Notes: generated by a model from the sequence alone, not told the origin. A stretch of 64,000 nucleotides of DNA from Ruminococcus flavefaciens (GCA_902777125.1 CACYSQ010000006.1:1-64000); one strand, 5' to 3'; counted from the stretch's first letter, positions 31,868 to 41,795 are shown. Numbers and translations: made by a program.

Positions 31868-31900
31868 ATTATATATTGTGGACATGACCACACATAATAT
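31868..31900 (-). promoter_or_regulatory. fabH -10 element with overlapping inverted repeat
   Basis: On the minus strand TATAAT (31868-31873) lies 64 bp before the fabH start, without a consensus -35. An inverted repeat TGTGG (31877-31881), 6 bp, CCACA (31888-31892), with AT-rich flanks that partly continue the symmetry, fills the spacer and -35 region. It is placed like an operator. It does not match the FapR or FabT consensus as I know them. Confidence 0.5.
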
Positions 31901-32053
31901 ATTGTAAATCATTTCCGGTGTTTTTGCAAGTTTATTTTAGGACTTTGACATTGCAATAACAAATTATCGTCCATTCTCACAAAAATACTCCCTGTATTTT
32001 AGAGATTTTCACCAACTATTTGTATATTACATACAGAAAGGATGTTTTCCATT

Positions 32054-32956
32054 ATGACAATTTCACTATTTTCCGGACAGGGTTCGCAGTTCCCCGGCAT
32101 GGGAAAGGAGCTTCTCGAAGCATTTCCCGAGCTTGACGAGGTCTACGCCGCAGGCTCCGATATCCTCGGCAGGGACCTCAAAGCTATCTGCTTCGACAGC
32201 ACCGACGAGGAGCTCGCCCGTACCGTGAACGCCCAGCCTGCCGTTATGGCGAACTCTATCGCCGCACTGAAGGCTGCTCAGGCAAAGGGCTTCACCTTTG
32301 ACGGCGTTGCAGGTCACTCCCTCGGCGAATACGCTGCGATGTACGCCTCCGGAATGGTGACTCTCGAGGACGCATTCCGCCTTATCAAGGCACGTTCAGA
32401 GGCTATGGAGGAGGCTGCCAGACAGAGCGTAGGCACAATGGCTGCCATTATGAAGATAGCTCCCGAAAAGGTCGAGGAGGTCTGCAATGCCGCCAAGAAT
32501 TACGTTGCCGCCGTGAACTACAACTCCCCGGTACAGACCGTTATCGCCGGAACTCCCGAGGGTATCGCGGAGGTCAGCGAGGTATTCAAGGAGCTGAAAG
32601 CAAGAGTGGTCCCCCTCAATGTCGCAGGCGCTTTCCACTCAAAGCTCATGCAGCCTGCCGCTGATATTTTCTATGAGGCGGCAAAGAGCATAAGCTTCGC
32701 AGCACCGGCAGTTAGGTACTATTCCAACGTCACCGGCGGTGAGCTCACTGATTTCTCGGATATGCCGGCTCTCCTTGCAAAGCACATCGTTTCGCCGGTC
32801 CGCTTCACCTCGGAGCTCGCAGCTATGCAGGCGGACGGTGCTGACCGCTTCGTTGAATTCGGTCCGGGAAAGACCCTGACAGGACTTGTGAAAAAGACTC
32901 TTTCCGATGTGACACTTATTAATATAGACAGCGCTGAAGCACTCGAAAATCTTTAA
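32054..32956 (+). CDS. fabD: Malonyl-CoA:ACP transacylase
   Basis: Loads malonyl groups onto acyl carrier protein. The 300-residue protein shows SLFSGQGSQFPGMG, the nucleophile elbow GHSLGEYAAMYASG with the catalytic Ser, and the His in VAGAFHSKLM. The ATG at 32054 is chosen because an ATG at 32042 sits on the AAAGGA ribosome site. It is divergent from the rest of the fatty acid genes but shares their control region, and is followed by aroE after 17 bp. Confidence 0.95.
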   Translation: MTISLFSGQGSQFPGMGKELLEAFPELDEVYAAGSDILGRDLKAICFDSTDEELARTVNAQPAVMANSIAALKAAQAKGFTFDGVAGHSLGEYAAMYASGMVTLEDAFRLIKARSEAMEEAARQSVGTMAAIMKIAPEKVEEVCNAAKNYVAAVNYNSPVQTVIAGTPEGIAEVSEVFKELKARVVPLNVAGAFHSKLMQPAADIFYEAAKSISFAAPAVRYYSNVTGGELTDFSDMPALLAKHIVSPVRFTSELAAMQADGADRFVEFGPGKTLTGLVKKTLSDVTLINIDSAEALENL

Positions 32957-32973
32957 TTGAGCAGGAGTAAAAA

Positions 32974-33819
32974 ATGAAAAAATACGCACTTATCGGTCAC
33001 CCTCTCGGACATTCGATGTCCCCGCTTATCCACGAAAAGCTCTTTGATTACAGCGGCTTGTCCGACTGCACCTACGAGCTTGTTGACATCGCTCCCGAGG
33101 AGCTTCTGAGCTCTCCCGAGCGTCTCAGGGAGTTCAGCGGTCTGAACGTGACTATCCCCCACAAACAGGCTGTGATAAGCCTTACAGACGAATTGGGCGA
33201 GAGCGCACTGCGCTACAACTCTGTCAACTGCATCGACAACAAGAACGGCAGGCTCATCGGCTACAATACCGACTGTGACGGCTTTGTACGCTCGGCTGAG
33301 AGGCTTCCTCTCGGCGGGAAAGTCGCAATACTGGGCTGCGGCGGTGTCGGACGCATGATCGCCATTGAGGTCGCAAGGCACGGCGGTACTATCACCCTCG
33401 CGGTAATCCCGCAGGACGTTAAGACCGCACAGGCACTTGTAACTGAAATACTTGAGAAGTGTCCCGGCACTTCTATCAGAATCGAGCTCATATCAGAGCT
33501 GAATGGTTGCTTCGACCTCCTCATAAACGCAACTCCCGTGGGAATGTTCCCCAAGGTGGACGCCTGTGCGGTAAGCGACAAGGTGATCGAGGACTGCGGC
33601 AGCGTCTTTGACGTCATCTACAACCCCAAGGAGACCCTGCTGATGAAAAAGGCTCGCGCAATGGGCAAGACCGCTGTGGGCGGCGCCGCAATGCTCGTTT
33701 ATCAGGCTGTGAGGGCACACGAGATATGGTACGGCGCTGAATTTGATGACGGCTATGTCGATCAGATAATTCTCGAAGTTGAAGATGCTGTTGAAGCCAT
33801 GAACAAGCGTGACGCTTGA
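32974..33819 (+). CDS. aroE: Shikimate dehydrogenase
   Basis: NADPH-dependent reduction of 3-dehydroshikimate in aromatic amino acid synthesis. The 281-residue protein has the substrate-binding GHPLGHSMSPLIHE, the catalytic Lys in NVTIPHKQA, the nucleotide loop LGCGGVGRMIA and the C-terminal GAAMLVYQAV. The last codons and stop (KRDA, stop) are formed by the first bases of a 112-bp tandem repeat, so the repeat overlaps the 3' end of the gene. aroK lies 0.9 kb downstream. Confidence 0.94.
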   Translation: MKKYALIGHPLGHSMSPLIHEKLFDYSGLSDCTYELVDIAPEELLSSPERLREFSGLNVTIPHKQAVISLTDELGESALRYNSVNCIDNKNGRLIGYNTDCDGFVRSAERLPLGGKVAILGCGGVGRMIAIEVARHGGTITLAVIPQDVKTAQALVTEILEKCPGTSIRIELISELNGCFDLLINATPVGMFPKVDACAVSDKVIEDCGSVFDVIYNPKETLLMKKARAMGKTAVGGAAMLVYQAVRAHEIWYGAEFDDGYVDQIILEVEDAVEAMNKRDA

Positions 33820-34151
33820 CCCTTCTACGATGCCGCTCGCAAGCTCGCTTAGTCCGTGAGCAGGGCATTGTCTGCTTTCGCTCACGGCAGTTTACCACAA
33901 ACGAAGATGCAAACAGGAGCGTGACGCTTGACCCTTCTACGATGCCGCTCGCAAGCTCGCTTAGTCCGCGAGAAGGGCGTTGTCTGCTTTCACTCACGGC
34001 AGTTTACCACAAACGAAGATGCAAACAGGAGCGTGACGCTTGACCCTTCTACGATGCCGCTCGCAAGCTCGCTTAGTCCGTGAGAAGGGCGTTGTCTGCT
34101 TTCGCTCACGGCAGTTTACCACAAACGAAGATGCAAACAGGAGCGTGACGC
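33807..34151 (+). repeat. 112-bp tandem repeat, three units plus a 9-bp end
   Basis: Units start at 33807, 33919 and 34031, each 112 bp and nearly identical. A last partial copy, GCGTGACGC (34143-34151), is joined to the ATG of the next gene. Each unit starts with GCGTGACGCTTGACC and contains a hairpin (CCGTGAG...CTCACGG, with a C-A mismatch in unit 2); each full unit ends in ACAGGA, so every junction reads as a ribosome site (AGGAG) 8 bp before a TTG or, at the last junction, the ATG. 112 is not a multiple of 3, so the units do not code in one frame. This is the whole aroE-GNAT gap. Confidence 0.92.
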
Positions 34152-34595
34152 ATGATAAGAAAAGCAACTCCGGCTGATGCCTCGCGCATAGCCGAGATGA
34201 TAGTTACAAATTACCGCGTGAACTTCTACCCGTTCTTCCGCAACGACCCTTTCTACTTCGGCGAGCTGAACGTCCTTGATACCGCCGCGGAATACTCCGA
34301 GGGCTCCGAGGAGCTGCTGAACACCTATGTTTACGAGGACGGCGGTGTGGTCAAGGGCATGATGAGAGTGAACGGCAGCGAGCTCGTCAAGCTCTACGTT
34401 GAGCCGCAGTTTCAGAGCAGCGGCATCGGTGCTCAACTGCTCAGCTTCGCGGTGAACGAGCTGGGCGTGAACTGGCTATGGGCTCTCGAATACAATGATC
34501 GCGGCATCGCTTTCTACAAACGGCACGGCTTCGTGCTCACAGGCGAGAAAATGATCGAGGACGAATGGGTGCCGCTGGTCAAACTGTCGCTTTGA
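34152..34595 (+). CDS. GNAT family N-acetyltransferase
   Basis: The 147-residue protein begins MIRKATPADASRIAEM, typical of GNAT proteins, and has the acetyl-CoA motif in LYVEPQFQSSGIGAQLLSFA followed by NDRGIAFYKRHGF (motif B). Substrate unknown. Its ribosome site AGGAG (34139-34143) is contributed by the end of the tandem repeat, so initiation depends on the repeat unit. It sits between aroE and aroK but has no evident role in aromatic synthesis. Confidence 0.85.
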   Translation: MIRKATPADASRIAEMIVTNYRVNFYPFFRNDPFYFGELNVLDTAAEYSEGSEELLNTYVYEDGGVVKGMMRVNGSELVKLYVEPQFQSSGIGAQLLSFAVNELGVNWLWALEYNDRGIAFYKRHGFVLTGEKMIEDEWVPLVKLSL

Positions 34596-34608
34596 ACAGT
34601 TCCAAGCA

Positions 34609-34676
34609 GGGGCTGATCCCACATCAGCCCACAGGTCTATTATGAATTAAGGCTGGACGATGCAGGCATCGTCCTC
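34609..34676. repeat. Degenerate dispersed repeats upstream of aroK
   Basis: AGGGGCTGATCCCACATCAGCCC and then GGACGATGCAGGCATCGTCC are two small hairpins of the same general type as those in the fatty acid cluster. An upstream start for aroK (34660) would translate this repeat and is not favoured. Confidence 0.5.
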
Positions 34677-34707
34677 TGCAAAATCAAACCAAGCAAAGGT
34701 GAATGAT

Positions 34708-35205
34708 ATGACTGTATTTTTATGCGGCTTTATGGGCTGCGGAAAATCAACTGCCGGTAAGCTCGCCGCGAAAAAGCTCGGCTGCGGCTTTACCGATACC
34801 GACGACCTCATCGTCCGGACGTTCGATATGACCATACCCGAGATATTCGCGCAGAAGGGCGAGCCCTTCTTCCGCAGTGCCGAGGCTGAGATAGTGAAGT
34901 CCCTGTGCGGGAAAAAGGTCGTTGCAGCCTGCGGAGGCGGTGCTATGCTCAATCCCGATACCGCGAGGGCTGCTGTCGAATCCGCCAGCGCTGTGGTCTT
35001 CCTCGATGTACCGTTCGAGGTCTGCTATGAGCGCATCAAGGACGATACGAACCGTCCGATCGTGGTGAACTCCACAAAGGAGGAGCTGAAAGCCCTCTAC
35101 GACCAGCGCCGCGAGGTCTACCTCAGACACTCGAATATCCACATAACCTGCGCTGACAGTCCCATTCAGACTGCCGAACAGATCGCAGCGGCTATAAAGA
35201 AGTAA
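34708..35205 (+). CDS. aroK: Shikimate kinase
   Basis: Phosphorylates shikimate at the 3-hydroxyl. The 165-residue P-loop kinase shows GFMGCGKSTAGKLAAKKLG (Walker A), the shikimate-binding DTDDLI, the Arg in GEPFFRSAE and AACGGGAML. The ATG at 34708 follows AAAGGTGA by 6 bp. It is the normal length for AroK. The aroE and aroK pair suggests the rest of the pathway is elsewhere. Confidence 0.94.
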   Translation: MTVFLCGFMGCGKSTAGKLAAKKLGCGFTDTDDLIVRTFDMTIPEIFAQKGEPFFRSAEAEIVKSLCGKKVVAACGGGAMLNPDTARAAVESASAVVFLDVPFEVCYERIKDDTNRPIVVNSTKEELKALYDQRREVYLRHSNIHITCADSPIQTAEQIAAAIKK

Positions 35206-35250
35206 CGCGAGCCGCTGCTGACAGTTCAAATAATGATAACGGAGAAAAAT

Positions 35251-36420
35251 ATGCTTATTTACAACGCTGAGATACACACTATGTCCGGCAGGGGAGTTAT
35301 CCCCAAGGGCTGGCTGTCCGTGAAGGACGGCAAGATCGAGGATATGGGCGAGGGCATTCCCACCCTTATCCCCGAGGAATCCATTGATGCCGCCGGAGGT
35401 ATGCTCCTCCCCGGCTTCATCGACGCCCACACCCACCTCGGTATCCTCGAGGACGGCCTCGATTTCGAGGGTGACGACTGCAATGAATCCACCGACCCTT
35501 TCACTCCCCAGATGAGAGCGGTAGACGGTATCAACCCCTTTGACCGCTGCTTTGAGGAGGCGCGTATGCGCGGTATCACCGCTGTTGCGTCAAGTCCCGG
35601 GAGCGCTAATCCCTGCGGCGGCGAGATCTGTGCCATAAAGACTGCCGGCAGACGCATCGACGATATGCTCATAATGAACTGCGGCATTAAATTTGCCCTC
35701 GGCGAGAACCCCAAGAACGTCTACAACGGCAAGGACGAGACTCCTATCACGCGCATGGCTGTTGCCGCGATAATCCGCGAGGGTCTCTACAAGGCAAAGC
35801 GCTATGTTCACGATATGGACAGCTACTACTCCGACAGCGAGAACTACGATCCGCCGGAGTACGACATCAAGTGCGAGGCTCTCATGCAGCTCCTCGACCG
35901 CAAGCAGAAGGCTTTCTTCCATTGTCACCGTGCCGATGACATCTGCACTGCCATGCGTATCGCAAAGGAGTTTTCGCTCGATGCGGTACTGATACACGCT
36001 ACGGAGGGCTATAAGATCGCGGATATCATCGCCGGCGAGGAGCTCCCTGTCATCTGCGGCCCCGTCATCTGCGACCGCTGCAAGCCCGAAATGCGCGGAC
36101 TTGAGCTGAAAAACGCTGCCGTAATGCACGAAAACGGCGTGAAGCTCGCGATATGCACTGACCATACCGTTATCCCGATACAGTACCTTCCGCTTTCCGC
36201 ACAGGCTGCGGTCAAGGGCGGTCTCACCTTTGACGAGGCTGTCCGGGCGATAACCATTGCTCCGGCTGAGATACTCGGCATCGACGAGGAAACAGGCTCG
36301 CTCGATATCGGCAAGGACGCTGACATTCAGCTCTACCGTGCCGGCGAGAACCCTCTCGACCTCATGTCCGAGCCCGTGCTTGTTATGGTCAGCGGCGGTA
36401 TCTGCCGCAGGGAGATATGA
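35251..36420 (+). CDS. Amidohydrolase (imidazolonepropionase-like)
   Basis: The 389-residue protein is a metal-dependent amidohydrolase: GFIDAHTHLGI (HxH metal site), FHCHRADDI and LIHATEGYKI (His ligands) and ICTDHTVIPIQYL (catalytic Asp). The frame from IYNAEIHTM to DADIQLY at the C-terminus, which forms the small beta domain, is typical of the family. Substrates range from imidazolone propionate to dipeptides and cyclic ureas, and cannot be assigned. The ATG at 35251 follows GGAGA. The next gene begins two bases after its stop codon starts to release ribosomes (TGA-T-ATG), suggesting coupling. Confidence 0.85.
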   Translation: MLIYNAEIHTMSGRGVIPKGWLSVKDGKIEDMGEGIPTLIPEESIDAAGGMLLPGFIDAHTHLGILEDGLDFEGDDCNESTDPFTPQMRAVDGINPFDRCFEEARMRGITAVASSPGSANPCGGEICAIKTAGRRIDDMLIMNCGIKFALGENPKNVYNGKDETPITRMAVAAIIREGLYKAKRYVHDMDSYYSDSENYDPPEYDIKCEALMQLLDRKQKAFFHCHRADDICTAMRIAKEFSLDAVLIHATEGYKIADIIAGEELPVICGPVICDRCKPEMRGLELKNAAVMHENGVKLAICTDHTVIPIQYLPLSAQAAVKGGLTFDEAVRAITIAPAEILGIDEETGSLDIGKDADIQLYRAGENPLDLMSEPVLVMVSGGICRREI

Positions 36421-36421
36421 T

Positions 36422-37354
36422 ATGAAGCGATATACCGCTGTTCTGACGGCTGCCGCAGTCCTTTTCTGCTGTGCTCCCGGAATTGCCGCCGCGGACGGGG
36501 AGACCTCCCGCACCGCTGTTTATGACGGCGTGACTTATACCTATCGGGTCACGGACGAAAAGCTCAAAACGGCTGAGATAACTGCTGCCGATGGTGCTGC
36601 GAACGGTTTTACCGTGCCTGCGGAGCTCGAAGGCTATACAGTGACCTCGATCGGGGACAAGGTCTTTTTCTGCAACACGGAAATAACCTACGTCAAGCTG
36701 CCCGACAGCGTCAAGGCCATCGGAAATTACGCCTTTTCCGGCTGCATAGGACTTGAACGTACACAGCTCCCGGATACGCTGTCGGATATCGGTGAGGGCT
36801 GCTTCATGAGCTGCACCTCCCTTGTCGAGATCGACCTCGGGGAAGCCGTAAAGGTTATCCCGGAAAAATGCTTCTTCTCCTGCACGGCTCTTGCCTCGGC
36901 GGAGCTCCCCGGAAAGACGGAGATTATCGGAGATAAGGCTTTCTACGGCTGCACCTCGCTGAAATTGCTCGATATCCCGGACTCAGTCACCTCCATAGGC
37001 TCGGAGGCTGCCGGTATGCGCTACGATATCAGGAGCTCGGCTTCTGAGAATATTTCCGGCTTCATGATACTCGGAAACGCCGGAGGTGCTGCCGAGAGCT
37101 ACGCTTCGGGGCTCGGGATAGCCTTCCGCAAGAACCACGGGGAAATGTCCGGGGACGCCGACCTCAACGGTCTGCTGACGGCTGCCGATGCGAGCGCCGT
37201 GCTGAAGGAATACGCCGACAGTGAGGTACAAGGTCAGCGTTTCACGGCCTTGCAGAAGAAAAACGCCGACATGAACGGTGACGGAATGATCGACGCCCGC
37301 GATGCCTCGCTGATACTCATTGCCTACGCGGACAGTCAGCAGAGCAGCTCGTAA
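36422..37354 (+). CDS. Secreted leucine-rich-repeat protein with type I dockerin
   Basis: The 310-residue product has a signal peptide (residues 1-24), then BspA-type LRR_5 repeats (about residues 60-200: units such as VKAIGNYAFSGCIGLE and TEIIGDKAFYGCTSLK). A complete dockerin lies at the C-terminus: DADLNGLLTAADASAVLKEY and DMNGDGMIDARDASLILIAY, the two calcium-binding loops. In Ruminococcus dockerins attach proteins to scaffoldin cohesins on the cell surface. LRR_5 proteins often mediate binding to host or substrate. No catalytic domain is present. It starts immediately after the amidohydrolase gene, an odd genomic partner. Confidence 0.88.
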   Translation: MKRYTAVLTAAAVLFCCAPGIAAADGETSRTAVYDGVTYTYRVTDEKLKTAEITAADGAANGFTVPAELEGYTVTSIGDKVFFCNTEITYVKLPDSVKAIGNYAFSGCIGLERTQLPDTLSDIGEGCFMSCTSLVEIDLGEAVKVIPEKCFFSCTALASAELPGKTEIIGDKAFYGCTSLKLLDIPDSVTSIGSEAAGMRYDIRSSASENISGFMILGNAGGAAESYASGLGIAFRKNHGEMSGDADLNGLLTAADASAVLKEYADSEVQGQRFTALQKKNADMNGDGMIDARDASLILIAYADSQQSSS

Positions 37355-37464
37355 AGGCTCTGTCCCGCAGTCCTTTTAAAGCTTTATCGCACCAAATTGC
37401 TTTTTCGACAAAAAACGGTCCGATTTTACAGGCAATTTTTATGAGTATATACCCCCTTATATAC

Positions 37465-37493
37465 TTGACATACCGTGCAAAAAATGCTAATAT
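37465..37493 (+). promoter_or_regulatory. guaB promoter
   Basis: TTGACA (37465-37470), 17 bp, TAATAT (37488-37493); the gene starts 37 bp later with AAGGAGG. No purine riboswitch is visible upstream. Confidence 0.8.
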
Positions 37494-37518
37494 ATAAGTT
37501 AATAATTTCGATTTGTAA

Positions 37519-39003
<1,485 letters not shown>

Positions 39004-39009
39004 CGATAC

Positions 39010-39038
39010 AAGGGCGCGTTTCAGACGTGCCCTTTTTT
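39010..39038 (+). terminator. guaB terminator
   Basis: AAGGGCGCGT and ACGTGCCCTT pair (one wobble) with loop TTCAG, followed by TTTT. It begins 7 bp after the guaB stop. Confidence 0.85.
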
Positions 39039-39082
39039 ATCTGCCGTTTTTTGCAGACGCCGCAGGTTTATCCTTGATCCAG

Positions 39083-39112
39083 GCGGGACGATGAGGGCAT
39101 CGCCCCCCTACG
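39083..39112. repeat. Dispersed palindromic repeat
   Basis: GCGGGACGATGAGGGCATCGCCCCCCTACGA is one unit of the family (CGATG-AGGG-CATCG core, CCCCTAC end) between guaB and the sigma factor gene. Confidence 0.5.
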
Positions 39113-39156
39113 ATATTTTCTTCTGAAAAAATTTCTGAAAAAATTTTCAAATTCCT

Positions 39157-39177
39157 GTGACACTTCCTCTCTGTCAC
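39157..39177 (+). promoter_or_regulatory. Inverted repeat upstream of the ECF sigma gene
   Basis: GTGAC (39157-39161), 11 bp, GTCAC (39173-39177), 64 bp before the sigma factor start. It is the only dyad in this AT-rich leader and may be part of a self-regulated ECF promoter or an operator; inference only. Just upstream, CTGAAAAAATTT is repeated in tandem (39123-39147). Confidence 0.4.
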
Positions 39178-39240
39178 TTGAATGTTATGTATGAAAGCAC
39201 AAATCCATGGAACACTTTCAATAAATACGGAGGTTCTCAT

Positions 39241-39807
39241 ATGACCGGTACAGAATACTGTAAGTTATACAAGAAGTCGCCGGAAGAAGCCTATGACAAG
39301 CTGTTTGAAGGCTACTGCGACTACGTTTATGCAATAGTTTACAACAAACTGAGGAGCGCTGCCTCACGCGAGGATATCGAGGAATGCGTCAGCGACATTT
39401 TCGCAGATGTTTTCTTCGGATACGATACAGCAAGCAGCTTCTCCGGAGATATGAAGGGTTACATCGGGACTGTTGCAAAGCGCCGTGCAATAAACGCTTT
39501 CCATAGTCTTACGGCAAGAGCCGGACATATGACGGACGACGCAGAAGAAGCATTCATGAATATGAGCGCGGACACCGATATCGAAGCGGATTCCGACAGA
39601 AACGAGACCCGGAATATACTTATTGCAAAGATCAATGAGCTTGGCGAGCCGGATTCGACTATAATACTACAGAAGTATTATTACGAACGCTCGTCCGGAG
39701 AGATCGCGAAACGGCTTTCAATGAAGGCTTCAGCGGTAAGAATGAGAGCTTCAAGAGCTCTCGAAAGATTAAAGGTCGCACTGGCTGACGCCGGTATCAC
39801 ACTGTAA
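39241..39807 (+). CDS. ECF-type RNA polymerase sigma factor
   Basis: The 188-residue protein has sigma region 2 (about residues 20-90: YDYVYAIVYNKL-like helix and EDIEECVSDIFADVFFGYD) and region 4 (about 130-180: PDSTIILQKYYYERSSGEIA and LSMKASAVRMRASRALERL, the helix-turn-helix). There is no region 1.1 or 3. The ATG at 39241 follows GGAGG by 7 bp; longer frames reach back through the leader. The next gene encodes a membrane protein that is probably its anti-sigma partner. Target promoters unknown. Confidence 0.88.
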   Translation: MTGTEYCKLYKKSPEEAYDKLFEGYCDYVYAIVYNKLRSAASREDIEECVSDIFADVFFGYDTASSFSGDMKGYIGTVAKRRAINAFHSLTARAGHMTDDAEEAFMNMSADTDIEADSDRNETRNILIAKINELGEPDSTIILQKYYYERSSGEIAKRLSMKASAVRMRASRALERLKVALADAGITL

Positions 39808-39821
39808 AGGAGCTGCGGAAT

Positions 39822-41741
39822 ATGAATAAGGAACGTGAGTTTGATATGCTGGAAAATGCTGATGAAAAAACAGTAGAACTCCTTGCGGAGATTCCGGTGC
39901 TGACTAAAGAAGAAAAAGAGAGGATGTTGGTTATGAGTAAAAAGAAGCTTGATATGATGAAACGAGAGAACAATATTACATTTAACAGCGGCGAAGATCA
40001 GGTTAGCGGCGTTGAACGCTACAGCAGACCCAAGTGGCGCAGATTTGCTGCTATGGCTGCCTGCCTCGCTCTCGTAGGCGGTATCGCCGGAACAGTTTTC
40101 GTTATAGGCAAGAGCGGTAAGAAGTCCGACAAGGACACTACCCCTATGGCTACAGTGACAACAGACGGAACAGAAACTCCTACCTCACCTGCACAGACCT
40201 CTACCCTCATCGGTGAGGGCGAAAAGGAGATACCCTACCTCACAGATGCGGAGCTTCTTGAGGTTGCCAAGAAGGGCATGGAAAACTTCAATACGATCCA
40301 GTGCCTCATCTCCGGCTACGGCGTGAAGGTAGACAAGAACGACACCTATGAGGTACAGTTCGCAGACGCTTCACAGACATACTACCGTGTAACTGACGAA
40401 AGATTCAGCTCGATCGACGATGTGAACGGCTTCATCGCTCAGTATTGCAGCGGCAAGCTGCTTGAAGGCTTAAAGGACAATGTCATCTTCAAAGAGAATG
40501 ACGGCAAGCTCTACTATAATTCCAAGGGTGAAGAAGTAGTTCCCGTTTATCAGCTCGACGGCGAGCCTTCAACAGGCAATTATGACGGCGAAAACTTCAG
40601 ATGTTCCGTTCCTATGAAATGGGCAGGCAAAACAAAGGGTCTGAAGCTTGATTTCAGCCTCGTTGACGGAAAATGGTATATCTCGAATATGGACATCACT
40701 GACTCTCCTGACCTCGAGATCGAAACTCCCGATATACAGGTCGCATATAACCTCCTCGGAACACTCTCCCGTATCGAATGTCTCAGTGCCTGCGGCGGTG
40801 TTGATGTTGACGGCGAGGACAGGAAGGAAATAAAGATAAGCGACGACGTGACATATATGTACTGCAAGGTGCTCGAGGACCCGAACGCTGCTGAGTTCAA
40901 GAACAGCCTCCAGGATATACAGAGCTGGTTCGACAGCGTTTGCACAGGTGAAATTCATGATAAGTACAAGAGCATCTGCTATGAGGACGGCGATTACGCT
41001 ACCCCCGTATTCAAGGAATTTGACGGACAGCTCTATCAGCTTATGGGCGGCAGAGGTACTATCTTCAACTACTGCTCAAAGCCTAAGATAGGCAATGTTA
41101 CCAGTGACAGCTTCGATATATATGTCAAGTGCTATGAGCCCGGTGACGCAATTATCGACCTCACAGTAAACGTTGTCAGCGACGGCGGCGCTTGGAAGCT
41201 CAACAGCTTTGTATACGACTACGAAAACGCTCATGAGCCTTCCGCAGAGGAAGCAAAGGAAGCTCATAATTATACCTACTCACACAATGCAATGTACCGC
41301 ATAGTTGACTTCGAGAACCTCGCAGGCGGCGGCGTAAGAGTTGACACCTCCGATGAGCAGATAGTCCGCGTAACAGGCGCGAGCGTTCACTACTACCGCG
41401 TTATGAACAATGGCAGACACTCCTCAGTTTCCGAGATAGAGAACGAGATAAAGTCCTATGCAGGCGGAACGTTCTGCGAGAATCTCCTCAACAAGATGAA
41501 CGGCGATGTCCCCATGTACAAGGATATCGACGGCAAGCTCTACTGCCGCGAGGGCGGTGAATACTGCACTTACAACTTCACAGGCGATTACTATATCAAC
41601 GAATCGACCGACACTACCCTGAAGTTCACTGCTCAGGCTACGGTCAACGGCGAGCTCAAAAACTTCCTCGTTGAGGAACAGTATGACGCTGAATCAGGCA
41701 TCTGGCAGATAATGAATTACAGCATCGTTCCGATACAGTAA
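39822..41741 (+). CDS. Membrane-anchored sigma-factor partner with three IseA-like repeats
   Basis: The 639-residue protein has a cytoplasmic N-terminus of about 70 residues (anti-sigma-sized, highly charged), one membrane helix (about 75-96) and a Thr/Pro-rich linker. Three related extracellular repeats of about 160 residues follow. Each repeat has a YYR/YCK strand, a helix ending in a Phe or Tyr before a small Cys-containing turn (IAQYCSGKLLEGL; WFDSVCTGEIHDK; IKSYAGGTFCENL) and a later DGKLYY-like strand. The pattern resembles IseA, an inhibitor of cell-wall DL-endopeptidases, by eye. The arrangement suggests envelope sensing that controls the sigma factor 14 bp upstream. No classical zinc-binding anti-sigma motif is seen. 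Confidence 0.72.
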   Translation: MNKEREFDMLENADEKTVELLAEIPVLTKEEKERMLVMSKKKLDMMKRENNITFNSGEDQVSGVERYSRPKWRRFAAMAACLALVGGIAGTVFVIGKSGKKSDKDTTPMATVTTDGTETPTSPAQTSTLIGEGEKEIPYLTDAELLEVAKKGMENFNTIQCLISGYGVKVDKNDTYEVQFADASQTYYRVTDERFSSIDDVNGFIAQYCSGKLLEGLKDNVIFKENDGKLYYNSKGEEVVPVYQLDGEPSTGNYDGENFRCSVPMKWAGKTKGLKLDFSLVDGKWYISNMDITDSPDLEIETPDIQVAYNLLGTLSRIECLSACGGVDVDGEDRKEIKISDDVTYMYCKVLEDPNAAEFKNSLQDIQSWFDSVCTGEIHDKYKSICYEDGDYATPVFKEFDGQLYQLMGGRGTIFNYCSKPKIGNVTSDSFDIYVKCYEPGDAIIDLTVNVVSDGGAWKLNSFVYDYENAHEPSAEEAKEAHNYTYSHNAMYRIVDFENLAGGGVRVDTSDEQIVRVTGASVHYYRVMNNGRHSSVSEIENEIKSYAGGTFCENLLNKMNGDVPMYKDIDGKLYCREGGEYCTYNFTGDYYINESTDTTLKFTAQATVNGELKNFLVEEQYDAESGIWQIMNYSIVPIQ

Positions 41742-41795
41742 GCACAAGCAGAAAGATAAAGGGTAAATACAAAAGAAAGTTCATTGGATATATCG

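Noticed and set aside
33816-34043. Open frame of 75 codons through the 112-bp repeats
   Set aside because: Unit length is not a multiple of 3, so each unit is read in a new frame; no conserved product can result, though the TTG and ribosome-site pattern is noted as a finding.
33807-34151. CRISPR array reading of the tandem repeat
   Set aside because: The units are identical over their whole length without variable spacers and no cas gene is near.
35590-36513. 307-codon open frame opposite the amidohydrolase gene
   Set aside because: Shadow of a gene with clear catalytic motifs; no independent support.
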